64,000 nt of DNA from Bactericera cockerelli (GCA_024516035.1 CM044964.1:3375492-3439491); one strand, 5' to 3'; positions 10,930 through 21,340 are shown, counted from the stretch's first letter. A program made the numbers and translations. Notes: generated by a model from the letters alone, not told the origin.

Positions 10930-10960
<31 letters not shown>
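10696..10960 (+). mobile_element. 5S rRNA-derived SINE (family A), full length with target duplication
   Basis: The head GGCATGTTGAATACACCGG, ACACCGAAGTTAAGC and TTGGATGGGTGACC matches 5S rRNA, including its internal pol III control region. The body holds GGCTGGGTGAGGTCAATGTG and GGAGGGTAAAACCCCCGTC, then GTTAAACCCCACT and poly(A). It is flanked by the 12-base direct repeat AGACATCTCCTT (10684-10695 and 10961-10972), proof of retrotransposition. It sits about 60 bases upstream of the KCNQ exon acceptor, inside the intron. Confidence 0.95.
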
Positions 10961-10963
<3 letters not shown>

Positions 10964-11000
10964 CATCTCCTTTTTCGAAAATTCCTAATTTAGAAAACTT

Positions 11001-11174
11001 GGGGCGGAATTAATAGACAACATCAATAACTTAAGTCGTTGGTAAGGACGGAATTAATAGACGTTTTTGTTATACCTCTGTGGCGTTAAGTCACGAATTG
11101 CGTACTGTGTAAGATAGGGAAAATCGACACTTACCAACGACTTAAGTTATCGATGTTGTCTATTAATTCCGCCC
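11001..11174. mobile_element. Palindromic MITE with GGGGCGGAATTAATAGAC ends
   Basis: The arms GGGCGGAATTAATAGACAAC and GTTGTCTATTAATTCCGCCC extend inward through AACTTAAGTCGTTGGTAA and its complement. The core TACCTCTGTGGCGTTAAGTC recurs at 11729-11984 and 62189-62340. There is no coding capacity. Confidence 0.85.
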
Positions 11175-11369
11175 CTAATGTAGAAAAGTAATTTTATTTA
11201 TTTATTCATTTTATTGGTTGACAAATACTTACAATAATCACACATAAACCAAAGTCAAAAATTGGAAAAAGGTAAGTTACATTATAATATACAGCTATAA
11301 AGCCCGGCTTAGTATGGCCTGTGCACTTGTGCAGTTATAATAAATGTGTTTCTTTGTGTTATTAAATCG
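11175..11369. other. Unremarkable AT-rich spacer
   Basis: No gene or repeat was recognised between the palindromic MITE and the minus-strand SINE. Confidence 0.4.
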
Positions 11370-11620
11370 CAATTTTAGTGGCTAGCGCAGAATTATAGGA
11401 CTTTTCCATAATATTATCTTCAACATCCCAATATCTTTTTATCTCTAATTCCTGGTCGCTCCTAACATTGAAGCAACTACTCATTTTTCCTCGCGAAGTA
11501 TGAGTGGAGTCCGAACACCCAAGTACAGGGCAGAAAAAAATCGTGCCCTGCTGGGGATCGAACCCAGGTCACCGTGCGTGCAATTCCCAGCGCCCTAACT
11601 CACTCTGCCACGGTGACCAC
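11370..11620 (-). mobile_element. SINE family E (GGTCACCGTGGCAGAG-headed, tRNA-derived)
   Basis: On the minus strand the head ACCGTGGCAGAGTGAGTTAG and B box GGGTTCGATCCCCAGC are followed by CTGCCCTGTACTTGGGTGTT, GAGGAAAAATGAGTAGTTGC and a tail with CTGCGCTAGCCAC. Other copies: 24315, 35715(-), 38755, 43675, 47805(-). Confidence 0.88.
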
Positions 11621-11728
11621 CGTAGGGGACTTGTACAGTTGATGTCAAGGTGAAAGTTAAGGGATAGTGTCCACGAAGATCAATAAAATAAATCCTGTTT
11701 AGTAATTTAGGGCCGAGTTCAAATTTTA

Positions 11729-11984
11729 GGGGCGGAATTAATACACAACATCAATAACTTAAGTTGTTGGTAAGTGTCGATTTTCCTTATCTTACACAGT
11801 ACGCAATCTGTGACTTAACGCCACAGAGGTATTACAAAAACGTCTATTAATTCCGCCCTTATAGACAAATTCTATGTATATCACAAATCATTGCTAAGTG
11901 TTGGTTTTTCCTATCTTACACAGTACGCAATCCGTGACTTAGCGCCACAGAGGTATTACAAAAACGTCTATTAATTCCGCCCTT
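11729..11984. mobile_element. GGGCGGAATTAAT MITE with partial tandem second copy
   Basis: The first unit (11729-11858) runs from GGGGCGGAATTAATAC to ATTAATTCCGCCC. A second unit (11859-11984) repeats the right two thirds and ends in the same ATTAATTCCGCCC followed by TTA. Both contain ACACAGTACGCAATC and GCCACAGAGGTATTAC. Confidence 0.8.
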
Positions 11985-12370
11985 AGTCTTATTCTTCTGA
12001 TAACGCACCTGTCGACCACTTGAGGTACTAACAGGGGAAAATATTTTACCTCTTAAACGAGAAACAGTGCGGCAGACCTCTTCAATCCCTTACCTTTAGG
12101 CGAAGTGAGGGAGGAGGAACTACTTGACAATTATTCGGACTCTTCAATCTTGTCCTGATTACGCGAGTTATTAATATTAATAATTTTCTTTTATTTTTTT
12201 ATTATATATAATTATCTTTCTCTCTTTAAAAACGTATTTCCCACCTGTAGACTGTAGACTCTCTTGTCTCTTTAACTTATCGTAAGCCGATTCTATCTAT
12301 CCTGAAAAAATAATGTCCTCAAATGAATTGACTCAGCTGTCTTCAACCTTAATACCTACATACCCACTAA
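11985..12370. other. No gene seen
   Basis: A mixed AT-rich spacer leads into the pyrimidine tract; nothing was recognised. Confidence 0.4.
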
Positions 12371-12381
12371 CAAGAGTTCAA

Positions 12382-12417
<36 letters not shown>

Positions 12418-13000
12418 AACAAAGAACTGAAGAGATATATTCAGTGCATACTTGACTAAAAAAACCACTTTAGTCTAAAACTTCTTTAAAAAAAACTTTC
12501 CTGAATGTCAGAAAACCCCTTCACCCTCTACCATTTTCTCTCTCTCTCTTTCCCATTCCATTATTATCCATCTCTCTCTCTCCCATTCCATTATTATCCA
12601 TCTCTCTCTCTCTCATTCCATTATTATCCATCTCTCTCTCTCTTTCTCCCATTCCATTATTATCCATCTCTCTCTCTCTCTCTCTCTCTCCCATTCCATT
12701 ACTATCCATCTCTTCTTCTCTCTCTCTCTCCCATTCCGTTATTATCCATCTCTCTCTCTCTCTCTCTCTCTCTCCCATTCCATTATTATCCATCTCTCTC
12801 TCTCTCTCCTCTCCCCATTCCATTATTATCCATCTCTCTCTCTTTCTCACTCTCTCTTTCTCATATTCCATTATTATCCATCTATCTCTCTCTTTCTCAT
12901 ATTCCATTATTATCCATCTATCACTCTCTTTCTCACTCTCTTTCTCATATTCCATTATTATCCATCTCTCTCTCTTGCTTTCTCTCTTTCTTTCTCTCTT

Positions 13001-13032
<32 letters not shown>

Positions 13033-13450
13033 ACTCTCTTTCTCATATTCCATTATTATCCATCACACTCACTATCTCACCATATTCTTTTTCATTATTC
13101 TTTTAACATTACTTTCTCTTTCTCTCTACTTTACTGTTTTATGTTTTCTTTCTCTTACTCATCTCTCTCTTTCTTTTCTTTTCGTGTTCCTCTCTTTCTC
13201 TCTCTCTCTCTCTCTCTGTCATACCCTTTTGCATTATTCTTTTCACATTACTTTCTCTTTTGCTCACATTTACTGTTTTATTTTTTCTTTCTCTTCCTTT
13301 TCTCTTTCGCAGTCCTTTCTTTCGCTCTTTTTTTTCTGTTTTTTCACTTCCCTCTTCTCTCTCTTTCTCTTGATTTTCTATTGTCCCTGTCATTGACTTC
13401 CACTACCCTATTTCCTATTCATTATTCATTTCCCCTAACTACTTAAACTT
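12371..13450 (+). repeat. (CT)n minisatellite with CCATTCCATTATTATCCATC unit
   Basis: A run of about a dozen units alternates a (TC)n tract of variable length with CCATTCCATTATTATCCATC, or CATATTCCATTATTATCC in the later units. It decays into TTTCTCTTTCT-type sequence. The 313-residue Ser/Leu/Pro/His frame across it is a by-product of the (CT)n repetition. Confidence 0.9.
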
Positions 13451-13616
13451 TCTCAATCGAACGTCCTCTCCTATCTACTAAGCATCTACCCTTAGGGACA
13501 ACAACATTCAAATACCCACTGGCCTAGTTTCATAGCCTAAATTAAATATGTATATTTGTGTAATCATTGCATGATTGTAAAGTTAACCCTACTGAGGTCT
13601 GAATTAAATTAAGCTG

Positions 13617-13795
13617 GAATTGACGGAAGTAAAAATACAATGGCGATGGGCGCGTTGAATGTCCGAAGTTAAGCAGTTCTCGCTCGTAGGATCACCGAAG
13701 TTAGGCAAGGTCCATTGAGGTGAACTTTGAATAGAGGGTAAAAACCCCCTCTCGGTATGATCTTGTCTTTTGAAAGGGACGTTAAAAGGCAAAAA
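13617..13795 (+). mobile_element. Degraded 5S-SINE (family A) copy
   Basis: GGCGCGTTGAATG, GATCACCGAAGTTAGGCAA and AGAGGGTAAAAACCCCCTC, with GTCTTTTGAAAGGGACGTTA, keep the order of family A, with large internal losses. Confidence 0.65.
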
Positions 13796-13865
13796 TAATA
13801 CATGCAATTTTATTATGAGAAATAATACCGTAAGTAGATAGTAGGTAAGTAGTCTGTCCCGGGCC

Positions 13866-14010
13866 AACCTCCATGGCGTAACGGTTGTGACTACTGTCCG
13901 GAGTCCAGAGATCCTGAGTTCGATCCCCGGTCGGAGCAGATTTTTCACACAGAAAATTCTGTTCCCTCCGTACATGTGAAGCTGGCATTTCCGGCCCTCA
14001 ACAATGTCGA
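13866..14010 (+). mobile_element. SINE family B, 3' truncated
   Basis: The head CCTCCATGGCGTAACGGTTG, the B box GAGTTCGATCCCCGGTCGGA and AAAATTCTGTTCCCTCCGTA are present. The body stops near CTGGCATTTCCGGCCCT. Confidence 0.85.
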
Positions 14011-14060
14011 CCCTGCTCAAAGCGGGATAAGACAGAGTAAAAGAAGAAGAAGAAATAGTC

Positions 14061-14205
14061 TGTCCCGGTAGCTCGGTGGTAAAGGCGGCACTCTGTGAAT
14101 CGCAGAGGTCATAAATTCGAAACCCAGCCGGGACATGATATCCTGCCATTTGGGATTTTTACTATAGAATAATACGTCTTGGGTTTACTGCTTGAAAAAT
14201 GTCCT
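14061..14205 (+). mobile_element. SINE family C, 3' truncated
   Basis: TGTCCCGGTAGCTCGGTGGT, CGAAACCCAGCCGGGACATG and AATAATACGTCTTGGGTTTA are visible. The end is lost at the T-run near 14210. Confidence 0.85.
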
Positions 14206-14211
14206 ATTCCT

Positions 14212-14496
14212 TTTTTTTTGTTTCACAGCCTTTTTTTTTCGTAGCCATGAAACAGGAGCTACTTTAGACGCTTGTGGTCTGTGTTGTAGCCTGCCCATCC
14301 CGTAGTATGCCTCCCCTCTGATGGGCGAGACAATACTTCCCATTTAGGTGCTGGGTCAACACGAGCACACCGGTAGGTATCCCCTACAAAGAATTGTAAC
14401 CAAATTATGAATACAAATTTTTGTCGGCGCGGCGGTTCGAACCCGGGACCTTCCGCATGGCAAGCGAGTGCTTAACCACTGAGCTATTCGTGCGCT
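14212..14496 (-). mobile_element. SINE family G (CGCACGAATAGCTCAG-headed, tRNA-derived)
   Basis: On the minus strand the head CGCACGAATAGCTCAGTGGT and B box CCCGGGTTCGAACCGCC are followed by CAAAAATTTGTATTCATAA and CTACGGGATGGGCAGGCTAC. Related copies: 20075-20205, 46553-46732 and a head-only piece at 52800-52893. Confidence 0.88.
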
Positions 14497-14568
14497 TTAC
14501 GTTGTTTTTTTTTACTATTCCTAATTTTAAGTTTTTTCTATTCCTTCAGGTGCGGGAATATAATAATC

Positions 14569-14715
14569 TACCGACCTCAGTAGGTTGATCAATAAGGCGG
14601 CGGACTTGTAATCTGAAGGTCGGTGGTTCAAGTCCCAAGTTAAGCAAAAAATTAGTAAAAGTGAGTTTGAGTAGTTGTGATATCACGATTGTGATGAACA
14701 CATATTTTTATTTTT
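14569..14715 (+). mobile_element. SINE family D
   Basis: CCGACCTCAGTAGGTTGATC, AAGGTCGGTGGTTCAAGTCC and TAGTTGTGATATCACGATTG are visible. Confidence 0.85.
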
Positions 14716-14840
14716 TTAATATTGTTTTTTATTATAAAGATAAGTGTTTCACAGCCTTTTTTATTTCGTAGCCATGAAACAGGATTTATTATTTTATTGT
14801 TATTTATTATTTTATTTAATCAAAAGTTTATCATTCTGTC

Positions 14841-15055
14841 TGTCCCGGTAGCTCAGTGGTAAAGGCGACACTCTGTGAATCCAGAGATTCCAGAGGTCGC
14901 GGGTTCGAAACCCAGCCGGGACATGACAAGTTATTCTCCCACTTTGGTATTTTTTACCTCATAATAATACGTCTTTGGGCTTACTGCTGGAATAATGGGA
15001 CTGAATGGTCCTAATCAGGCAGTATAAATAAGGCGATATTTATTATTATCATTAT
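14841..15055 (+). mobile_element. SINE family C, full length
   Basis: TGTCCCGGTAGCTCAGTGGT, GCGGGTTCGAAACCCAGCC, CTTACTGCTGGAATAATGGG and GGCAGTATAAATAAGGCGAT are visible, followed by an (ATT)n tail. Confidence 0.9.
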
Positions 15056-15169
15056 AAATCAAAGACTTCACCGAGGGAACCAGATGGAGGAAAAGTTTTC
15101 TCTATACTGGCACTGTTACCTCTCTGTATTGCGAGGGAAATTCGCTGGTACCTATAGGTACCCTTTATG

Positions 15170-16270
15170 GGTATATGGTAACTAAACGCATATTTTTCTT
15201 TTGGATAGTTTTTTTTGTTAGGTTCGTATTTCCAAATATTTCCATTTTATTCGAAATATTTCCGTTTAGCTTCCCCACTATTCGTGAAAGAAAAATGCCG
15301 TTTCGGTACTTTTAAAGATAAACAATGGACTTAACCTAGCTATAACTGGAAGCAAGGATTATATGTATAAATCAATTTTGGTTAACCAAACTGGAAGAAG
15401 ATTTTTCCTCTTCCAAAAGAAAAATGACTTTCTTCCAGTTCGTTCATTTTATTCAAGTTGAATCCACTTTGGTTTAGAAAGAAAAATACGGCTTAATAGT
15501 CTTAATCGGGCAGTATAAATAAGGCAATGTTTTTATTTCTTAAAGCCCGATGCGCATGGAAGACATCTCCTCATTTACTATCACTCAATGGCGAGGGAAT
15601 GATGTAGGTCACGCCAACTCAGGTCCCGTTGTCAGAGTTGAAGAAAGAGGAGACAGCTTTCATGACTTAATAATGGGGGAGTCACTGACGGAACCGCCAT
15701 GAATGACTGACGACTTGCCAGTGGGGGCCAAAATGGTGCCACAGGAGCTACAGTCAAACTAGACAAATCAAAAGACAAAAGGGTTGGGTGGAAGAGATTG
15801 CCTAAGGCAATAACCCCGCCCTTTAGTTAGGACATATATTATGTATATATTTATTTATTTTTCTTTATTTTTTTTTTTTTTGTTTTATTGTATATTGTAT
15901 TTTTCGTTTGTAATTATTTGTATTGTATATGTCCTATTACCTAATAAAGTGAAAAATAAATAAATAAAAATAAATAAATAAAATAAAAAGCCTTTTTTTT
16001 CTAACCAAAGTGGATTCAACCGGAATATTTGGACGAACTGAAAAAAAGTAATTTTTCTTTTGGAAAAGAAAAAATCTTCTTCCAGTTTTGTTAACCAAAA
16101 TGGATTTATAAAATTCTTGCTTCCCATTGCTTTTAAATTACCGTACCGCATTTTTCTTTCACGAATTATTTGGAATAAAATGGAAATATTTGGAATAAAA
16201 TGAAAATTTTTTGCAATAATACCAAACCTGAAAAATTTTCTTTGTCCAAAAGAAAAATACAACTAAACTT
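15170..16270. repeat. Large inverted repeat with LINE-like and SINE-tail inserts in its loop
   Basis: The left arm (about 15190-15482) and right arm (about 15998-16265) are diverged inverted copies. CCAAAGTGGATTCAAC, TCTTCCAGTTT.GTTAACCAAA and ATTTGGAATAAAATGGAAAT on the right match the left arm in reverse. The loop contains a family C tail (15490-15532) and the repeat at 15540-15985. Confidence 0.8.
15540..15985 (+). mobile_element. Probable 3' end of an unidentified retroelement
   Basis: A unique stretch is followed by GGGTTGGGTGGAAGAGATTG and AACCCCGCCCTTTAGTTAGG, then a T-rich region and AATAAAGTGAAAAATAAATA. The GGTGGAAGAG...CCCCGCC(C)TTTAGTT(A/G)GGACAT segment recurs at 37237-37290 (reversed) and 46020-46080. 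It ends in an (AAATA)n tail, as a LINE 3' end does. No reverse transcriptase is present. Confidence 0.5.
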
Positions 16271-16289
16271 GACCCAAATCAATATATTA

Positions 16290-16440
16290 TGTCCCTTGCC
16301 TTTATTCGGTACTAGCTTATGTTTGCTATTGGGGTCGGCATTACTCAACCTCGGGGGTTTTGAGGTTGGTAGGGTGGAGCACGTTTTTATGGCTGGATGC
16401 CCTTCCTAACGCCAACGATTCCATTTGGTTATAAACGTCC
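16290..16440 (-). repeat. Dispersed repeat with GGAAGGGCATCCAGCC motif
   Basis: On the minus strand CGTTGGCGTTAGGAAGGGCA, TCCAGCCATAAAAACGTGCT and CCACCCTACCAACCTCAAAA are seen. The same segment, in + orientation, is fused to a SINE B body at 17640-17757. The GGAAGGGCATCCAGC word resembles 3' regions of retroelements in other animals. Confidence 0.6.
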
Positions 16441-16494
16441 TGATCAGGAGGAAGTTTCATTCTCCATTCGCTGAGAATCGTACCAGCTCTCTCT

Positions 16495-16720
16495 CCAGAA
16501 ATATATATTCTCCTCTCTCTCTCTCTCTCTCTACACCACCACCCAACAAACGAGCCTGTAGCAACCGTAGCAAAGCACGTGTTTACACAGCTCATCCTCA
16601 ACACTTCTCTCCTATCTACCCCCCTATTCTCCTATCTCCCCCCTTTTACTCTTGTCCCTTATTTCTTCCGATTTCCAAAATAGCAGTATCTTTAAAAAAA
16701 ATTCTTCCATAAAAAAAAAA
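16495..16720 (+). repeat. (CT)n-rich pyrimidine tract
   Basis: A pure (CT)n run near 16515-16532 is followed by CTCCTATCTACCCCCC-type sequence. No coding motif. Confidence 0.6.
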
Positions 16721-17450
16721 AACCCCTAATGAAATTTCTACAAAAAAGTCCCTTTTTTTCGGGTGGCCGTCTTGAACAAAGTAACAGTGGTTTTGGGGTC
16801 TCTTTTGGAGGAAAATGAAATTTTCCATCTGACCTGTTTCCTTTTAGTATTTTGTTTTGTGTGAGACTCATTCTCCCTCTTCCCCCCCATAACCTTTTTT
16901 TATTATTATCATTAAACCCACTTGTAGAGGTCAATATTCAATTTTCAAATCCCCCCCCCTTTCTTATTTAGTGTGTCGATAATATTTTGACAAAGGGCTT
17001 TTTATAGTTCCTCTATATCCACGCAAATACAATATGTATAAGTAACCCGGAAAAATACTACCTCACATGTTTCTTTACTTTCCCTATCCTGTAATAGGGA
17101 AAAAGCGTTCGTCAAATATTTGACCTACCCAGTTTTTCACATTTTGTCTGGACGAATCTAAAAAAGTTGTTTTCGGCCATTTTCATTCTAGATGAGGGTT
17201 GTGACATATCAAATCCAATGATTTTGAGGTGCTGATAACGAATTTGACATGGATTTTTAGCTAAAAGTTATCTTTCGAGTCACCAGTGGTGGAATTTGAC
17301 TTATTTTTCGAGTGATAAGGAAAGTCGTGTGGTGTCACACCAGATTTTTTTAATAGAACTACTAGCTGTTTTCCCATACTTGACAATGGCTAACAGATTT
17401 AAGCTTTATTTGTGTTTGTGAAGACATAATAATAAAAGCCCGGTAAACGG
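16721..17450. other. No gene seen
   Basis: Mixed AT-rich sequence with C-runs and no recognised repeat or exon. Confidence 0.4.
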
Positions 17451-17524
17451 GTGTTTATCAACGAAGCAAGTCCTATTTACAAATGTATAAACACAACAAT
17501 AAAGGTAAACAATATGGTAAACGT

Positions 17525-17757
17525 GAGGCTGCCATTTCCAGCCCTACCCAGGCTGGGTGAGGTTAATGTGGGTAGCTGGTACGATTCCCAGCGAATGGAG
17601 GGTAAAACTCCCGTCCTAATCCAGGACGTTAAAGCAAGTAAAATCGTTGGCGTTAGGAAGGGCATCCAGCCTAAAAAACGTGCCCACCCTACCAACTTCA
17701 CAGAGGTTGAAACAATGCCGACCCCAAAAGCAACATAAGCTAATATGGATAAAGGCA
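17525..17757 (+). mobile_element. Chimeric SINE: family B body with a different 3' tail
   Basis: AGGCTGGGTGAGGTTAATGT, GGGTAGCTGGTACGATTCCC and AATGGAGGGTAAAACTCCCG form the family A/B body. They run directly into GTTGGCGTTAGGAAGGGCAT and CCACCCTACCAACTTCACAG, the repeat of 16290-16440. Confidence 0.75.
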
Positions 17758-17996
17758 AGGGAGATTATTTTATAATAAAGGTAAACAATATGTCAAATAA
17801 AATTAAATAAATCACAGTGTCGAAAAATGTAGTTAAAAATAAATTTAAACATAAGATTCAGATTGTTAGGCGGTAGAAAATACATTGAGCATTAATCTCG
17901 CCCTGGTGGTTACTTTTCATGGGTCACCCATCCATTTCCTCGCCAAGCTAGACGTTCCGATCCGGGGTGATCGGATAAGTCCAGGCCCTTGTTCCA
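17758..17996. other. SINE debris
   Basis: 17876-17935 resembles the family F tail (GAGCATTAATCTCGCCCTGG). It is followed by a short 5S-like word (GGGTCACCCATCC, reversed orientation) and GTTCCGATCCGGGGTGATCG. Confidence 0.4.
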
Positions 17997-18600
17997 GAAA
18001 GTACTTCATAGAGTGAGAAAGTACTCTCATAGAGGTGAGAAAGTAACTTCCAGAAAGTACTCTCATAGAGTGAGAAAGTTCTCTCATAGAGTGAGAAAGT
18101 ACCTCCAGAAAGTACTCTCATAGAGTGAGAAAGTACCTCCAGAAAGTACTCTCATACAGAGAAAGTACCTCCAGAAAGTACTCTCATAGAGTGAGAAAAG
18201 TACCTCCAAAAGTACTCTCAGAGTGAGAAAAGTACATCCAGAAAGTACTCTCATAGAGTGAGAAAGTACCTCCAGAAAGTATTCTCATAGAGTGAGAAAG
18301 TACCTCCCGAAAGTACTCTCATAGAGTGAGAAAGTACCCCTCCAGAAAGTCCTCTCATAGAGTGAGAAAGTACTTCCAGAAAGTACTTCATAGAGTGAGA
18401 AAGTACCTCCAAAAGTACTCCATAGAGTGAGAAAGTACCTCCAGAAAGTACTCTATAGAGTGAGAAAAGTACCCCAGAAAGTACTCTCATAGTTGTGAGA
18501 AAGTACTTCCAGAAAAGTACTCTCATAGAGTGAGAAAAGTACTTCCAGAAAGTACTCCATAGGAGTGAGGAAAGTACTTCAAGAAAGTACTCTCACTTTA
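17997..18600. repeat. Hairpin-forming satellite (about 37 bp unit)
   Basis: Some fifteen units of CCAGAAAGTACTCTCATAGA plus GTGAGAAAGTACCT follow each other with small indels. Each unit is itself imperfectly palindromic: GTACTCTCA pairs with TGAGAAAGTAC across TAGAG. Frames through it repeat short peptides and are not genes. Confidence 0.93.
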
Positions 18601-19145
18601 TGACATTGCTTTCTGGAACCCCCAAATCTTCCTTACAACCGTCACAAAAACAGTCAATTAATCAATTTGAACAAAAAAATTCCTTGTAACCCATTTTTTT
18701 TTTTCTCGCCCTCTGTTCGGTAGCATGGAAGAGGGTACATGGAGGACTGCCTTGGCCTTTTAGGGGGGTAAAGGTGGTTCCAAAGGAGGTAAAAAGAAGT
18801 CCCTTTTTTTTTTATTTTTGCTTAATTTGAATTAAAAGTTAAAAGGAAAAAATATTTTTGCTTAAAACAATATTATACAATTATACATGATTATCTCAAT
18901 TAAACAAAAAAATTTTAAAAGGGGAAAATAAAGTTTGGGAACGGCTGTCTATTTCGCTCGAGTCTTGCCCGTGTCTAATAGAGCTATGTTTCAACATTTT
19001 ACATGAATTGAGGGATGGAGCTATTGACGGGCAATCGACAGCGGTGGGGAGAGGGTTGGGGTGGAAGGGGAATGGCCCCCTAGAGAGGAGAGAGTTAGGT
19101 GGAAGTGGGTAACGCCCCTTCATTCTTGGAAGCTGGTTAGTCATT
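18601..19145. other. No gene seen
   Basis: Mixed sequence without a recognised repeat or exon. Confidence 0.4.
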
Positions 19146-19460
19146 GTGTTGTTATTATTGTTAATTATTATGGTTTTGTTTTGTTATATTTTGATTGTTG
19201 TTTTATTGTTTTTTGGTTATAATTTGCATTGTATTGTTTTGTTATTATTGTTTTTTTTTATTTTCTTGTTAGTTATTATTGTTTTAATGTTATTATTTGC
19301 ATTGATATTATTATTAGTTTTGTCATTATTTTTTTTTTTTTTTTTTTTGGTATTATTTGCATTGTTAGTTATTATTGTTTTATTATTATTGTTTTTTTTT
19401 TTTTTTTTGTTAATTATTTTCATTGTTAGTTATAATTGTTTTTTTTATTTTTAAAATATT
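19146..19460 (+). repeat. TTATTGTTTT-rich simple repeat
   Basis: Irregular (TTATTG)n and TTATTATTGTTTT words with long T-runs. The Leu/Phe/Ile frames are low-complexity. Confidence 0.85.
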
Positions 19461-20074
19461 TTGTATGAATTCACCACTATGTTCTGCGTTGTACCTATGA
19501 GAACTTTCCTGTTGTGTATGTCTTAATTCAACACCTTAACCCCTATTTTAAAAAACCTAATTTACAATGAAATCGATAAGGCCCATTTATTCGAGCTTTT
19601 TAAAAACAAAAAAATTTTGGGAAAAACTTATGTTTTATAATTCTTTGAACTCTTTTTCCCCATTTGAAATATTATTAAAATACTTTAGGATAAAAAATGT
19701 AACAGTTCTAAAAAATATTTAAAACAAAGAGAAAAATCTCGAAAAAAAAACAAAAGCGCTTATCGCTTTTGATCAGAACAAAAAATGGCGATACAAAATT
19801 AATATTTTTTGTTTTTTTTAAAAATATCAAAAAATGGTTATAAAGAAGAAGAGAATAATGTTATTAGACAGAAATCTAAAAGATTATGAAAATATAAAAA
19901 GAAATTACATTAGATAACAATGATATTAGATTATTATTTTATTATAAAATAATATTAGATAATTTGATAAAAAAAAAAAATTGTGAACAACTTGTTTATC
20001 TTTTAGCTGTTTTTGCGTGATTCATGATCACTACAGTCGCCATTTTTTTTTTTTTTTTAAAAATGAGTGTTTAC
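19461..20074. other. AT-rich DNA, no gene seen
   Basis: Very AT-rich with A- and T-runs; no exon or repeat head seen. Confidence 0.4.
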
Positions 20075-20205
20075 AGGGCCCTTTTTTTTTTCGTACCTGA
20101 AACTGGAGCTACTGTAGACGCTTTTTTGGTCTGTGTTGTAGCCTACCCATCCCGTAGTATGACCCCCTCTGATGGGGAGAGGAATAATTCCCATTTAGGT
20201 GCGTT
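20075..20205 (-). mobile_element. SINE family G body fragment
   Basis: CTACGGGATGGGTAGGCTAC on the minus strand and the CATCAGAGGG region match 14212-14496. The tRNA-like head is missing. Confidence 0.7.
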
Positions 20206-21340
20206 AAAATTTTCACATCCAAACTCTCTCATTTTTAGCAATTTCTCTTTTTCTCTTCTTCTTTTTTCAGCGGACGTTAAGATAAAGGAGAACGCCATTT
20301 TGTTTCTATGTAAAATATAGAAAACGAGAGATTTTCGGAAATTTCTGGTTGATGTGCAGCACAGGATATTTGAAGAAATCAGGAAAGTGAGAGTCAGGAA
20401 AGGGAAAAAAAGAAAAGAAAACAAATGAATAAAAAAAGCAAAATACAAAATATTAAGAAAAGGTTGAGAGTCGAGAAGAGAAAGAGAATGAGAAAGAGAA
20501 AGAAAAAGAAAAAGCAAAAAAAAAAAGAAAAAGAAAAAAAAAAGAGAAAGTGAATAAAAAGAAGGAATGAGGACTTATGAATGAGTCAACAAAGAGAAAA
20601 AAATAATTGCATACAGAAGAGAGGAAAAAAAAAAAATGAGCAGTCTGGGAAAAAGAAAGAGTTTGTTAAAAAGAAAATAGATAGAAGAGAAGGAGAGAAA
20701 AGAGGAAACACAAAAATATGAAATATATCGAAAAATAAAAACAAACATTTATGATGAAATAAGAGTACCTTGGTTTTGGGCGTAATGACGGTGAAGGGGA
20801 ATTGAATGAAAAATAGGCAGAGAAAGATATATGAAAAAAAGGGAGAGGGGGGGAGGGAGGGAGGGAGAGATAGAGAGAGAGAAAATTAGGGAAGAAAAAA
20901 TTAGAAAAATAGTAGATGTCGAGGTTAGAATGTGGGGTTCGATCCCAAAAAACAAAAACAGAGAGAGGGGGGCAGAGAAATAGAGAGGGGGAAGAGAAAG
21001 AGAGAGAGAGAGAGAGGGATAGAGAGAGACATAGAGAGGAAGAGTGAGAGAGGGGGCGAGAGAGAGGATGTATGAAAAGAGAAAAAAGGGGAGAGAGAGA
21101 GAGGGAGAGGGAGAGAGAAAGCTATAGAAAAAAATAGGAGGAAAGAGAGAGAGGGGAGAGAGAAAGCTAAGAAAATAGAGAGAGATAGAGGGAGAGAGAA
21201 AGCTATAGAGATATAGAGAGGAAGGCAAGAAGAGGGGAGAGAAAGGGTGTATAGAGAGAGAAAAAGGAGAGAGAAAGATTTAGTTTATATAGTGAGAAAG
21301 AGAGAGGGATAAAAAAAGGGATGTACTGAGAAAAAACTTT
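20206..21340. repeat. Long purine tract, (GA)n-based
   Basis: From about 20390 to 21340 the + strand is almost all A and G, first AAAGAAAAAG type, later GAGAGAGAGGGGAGAG type. The TTTGGGATCGAACCCCACAT fragment near 20930 is a trapped tRNA-like B box. Ser/Leu/Pro frames on the minus strand are low-complexity. Confidence 0.85.

Noticed and set aside
12505..13446. 313-residue Ser/Leu/Pro/Tyr-rich frame
   Set aside because: It spans a (CT)n minisatellite and has no non-repetitive content.
14061..14900. True tRNA genes
   Set aside because: The A/B box heads recur many times with the same downstream body and tails, and cloverleaf stems are imperfect; these are SINEs.
17997..18600. CRISPR-like array
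   Set aside because: Units abut without unique spacers, and this is a eukaryotic genome.
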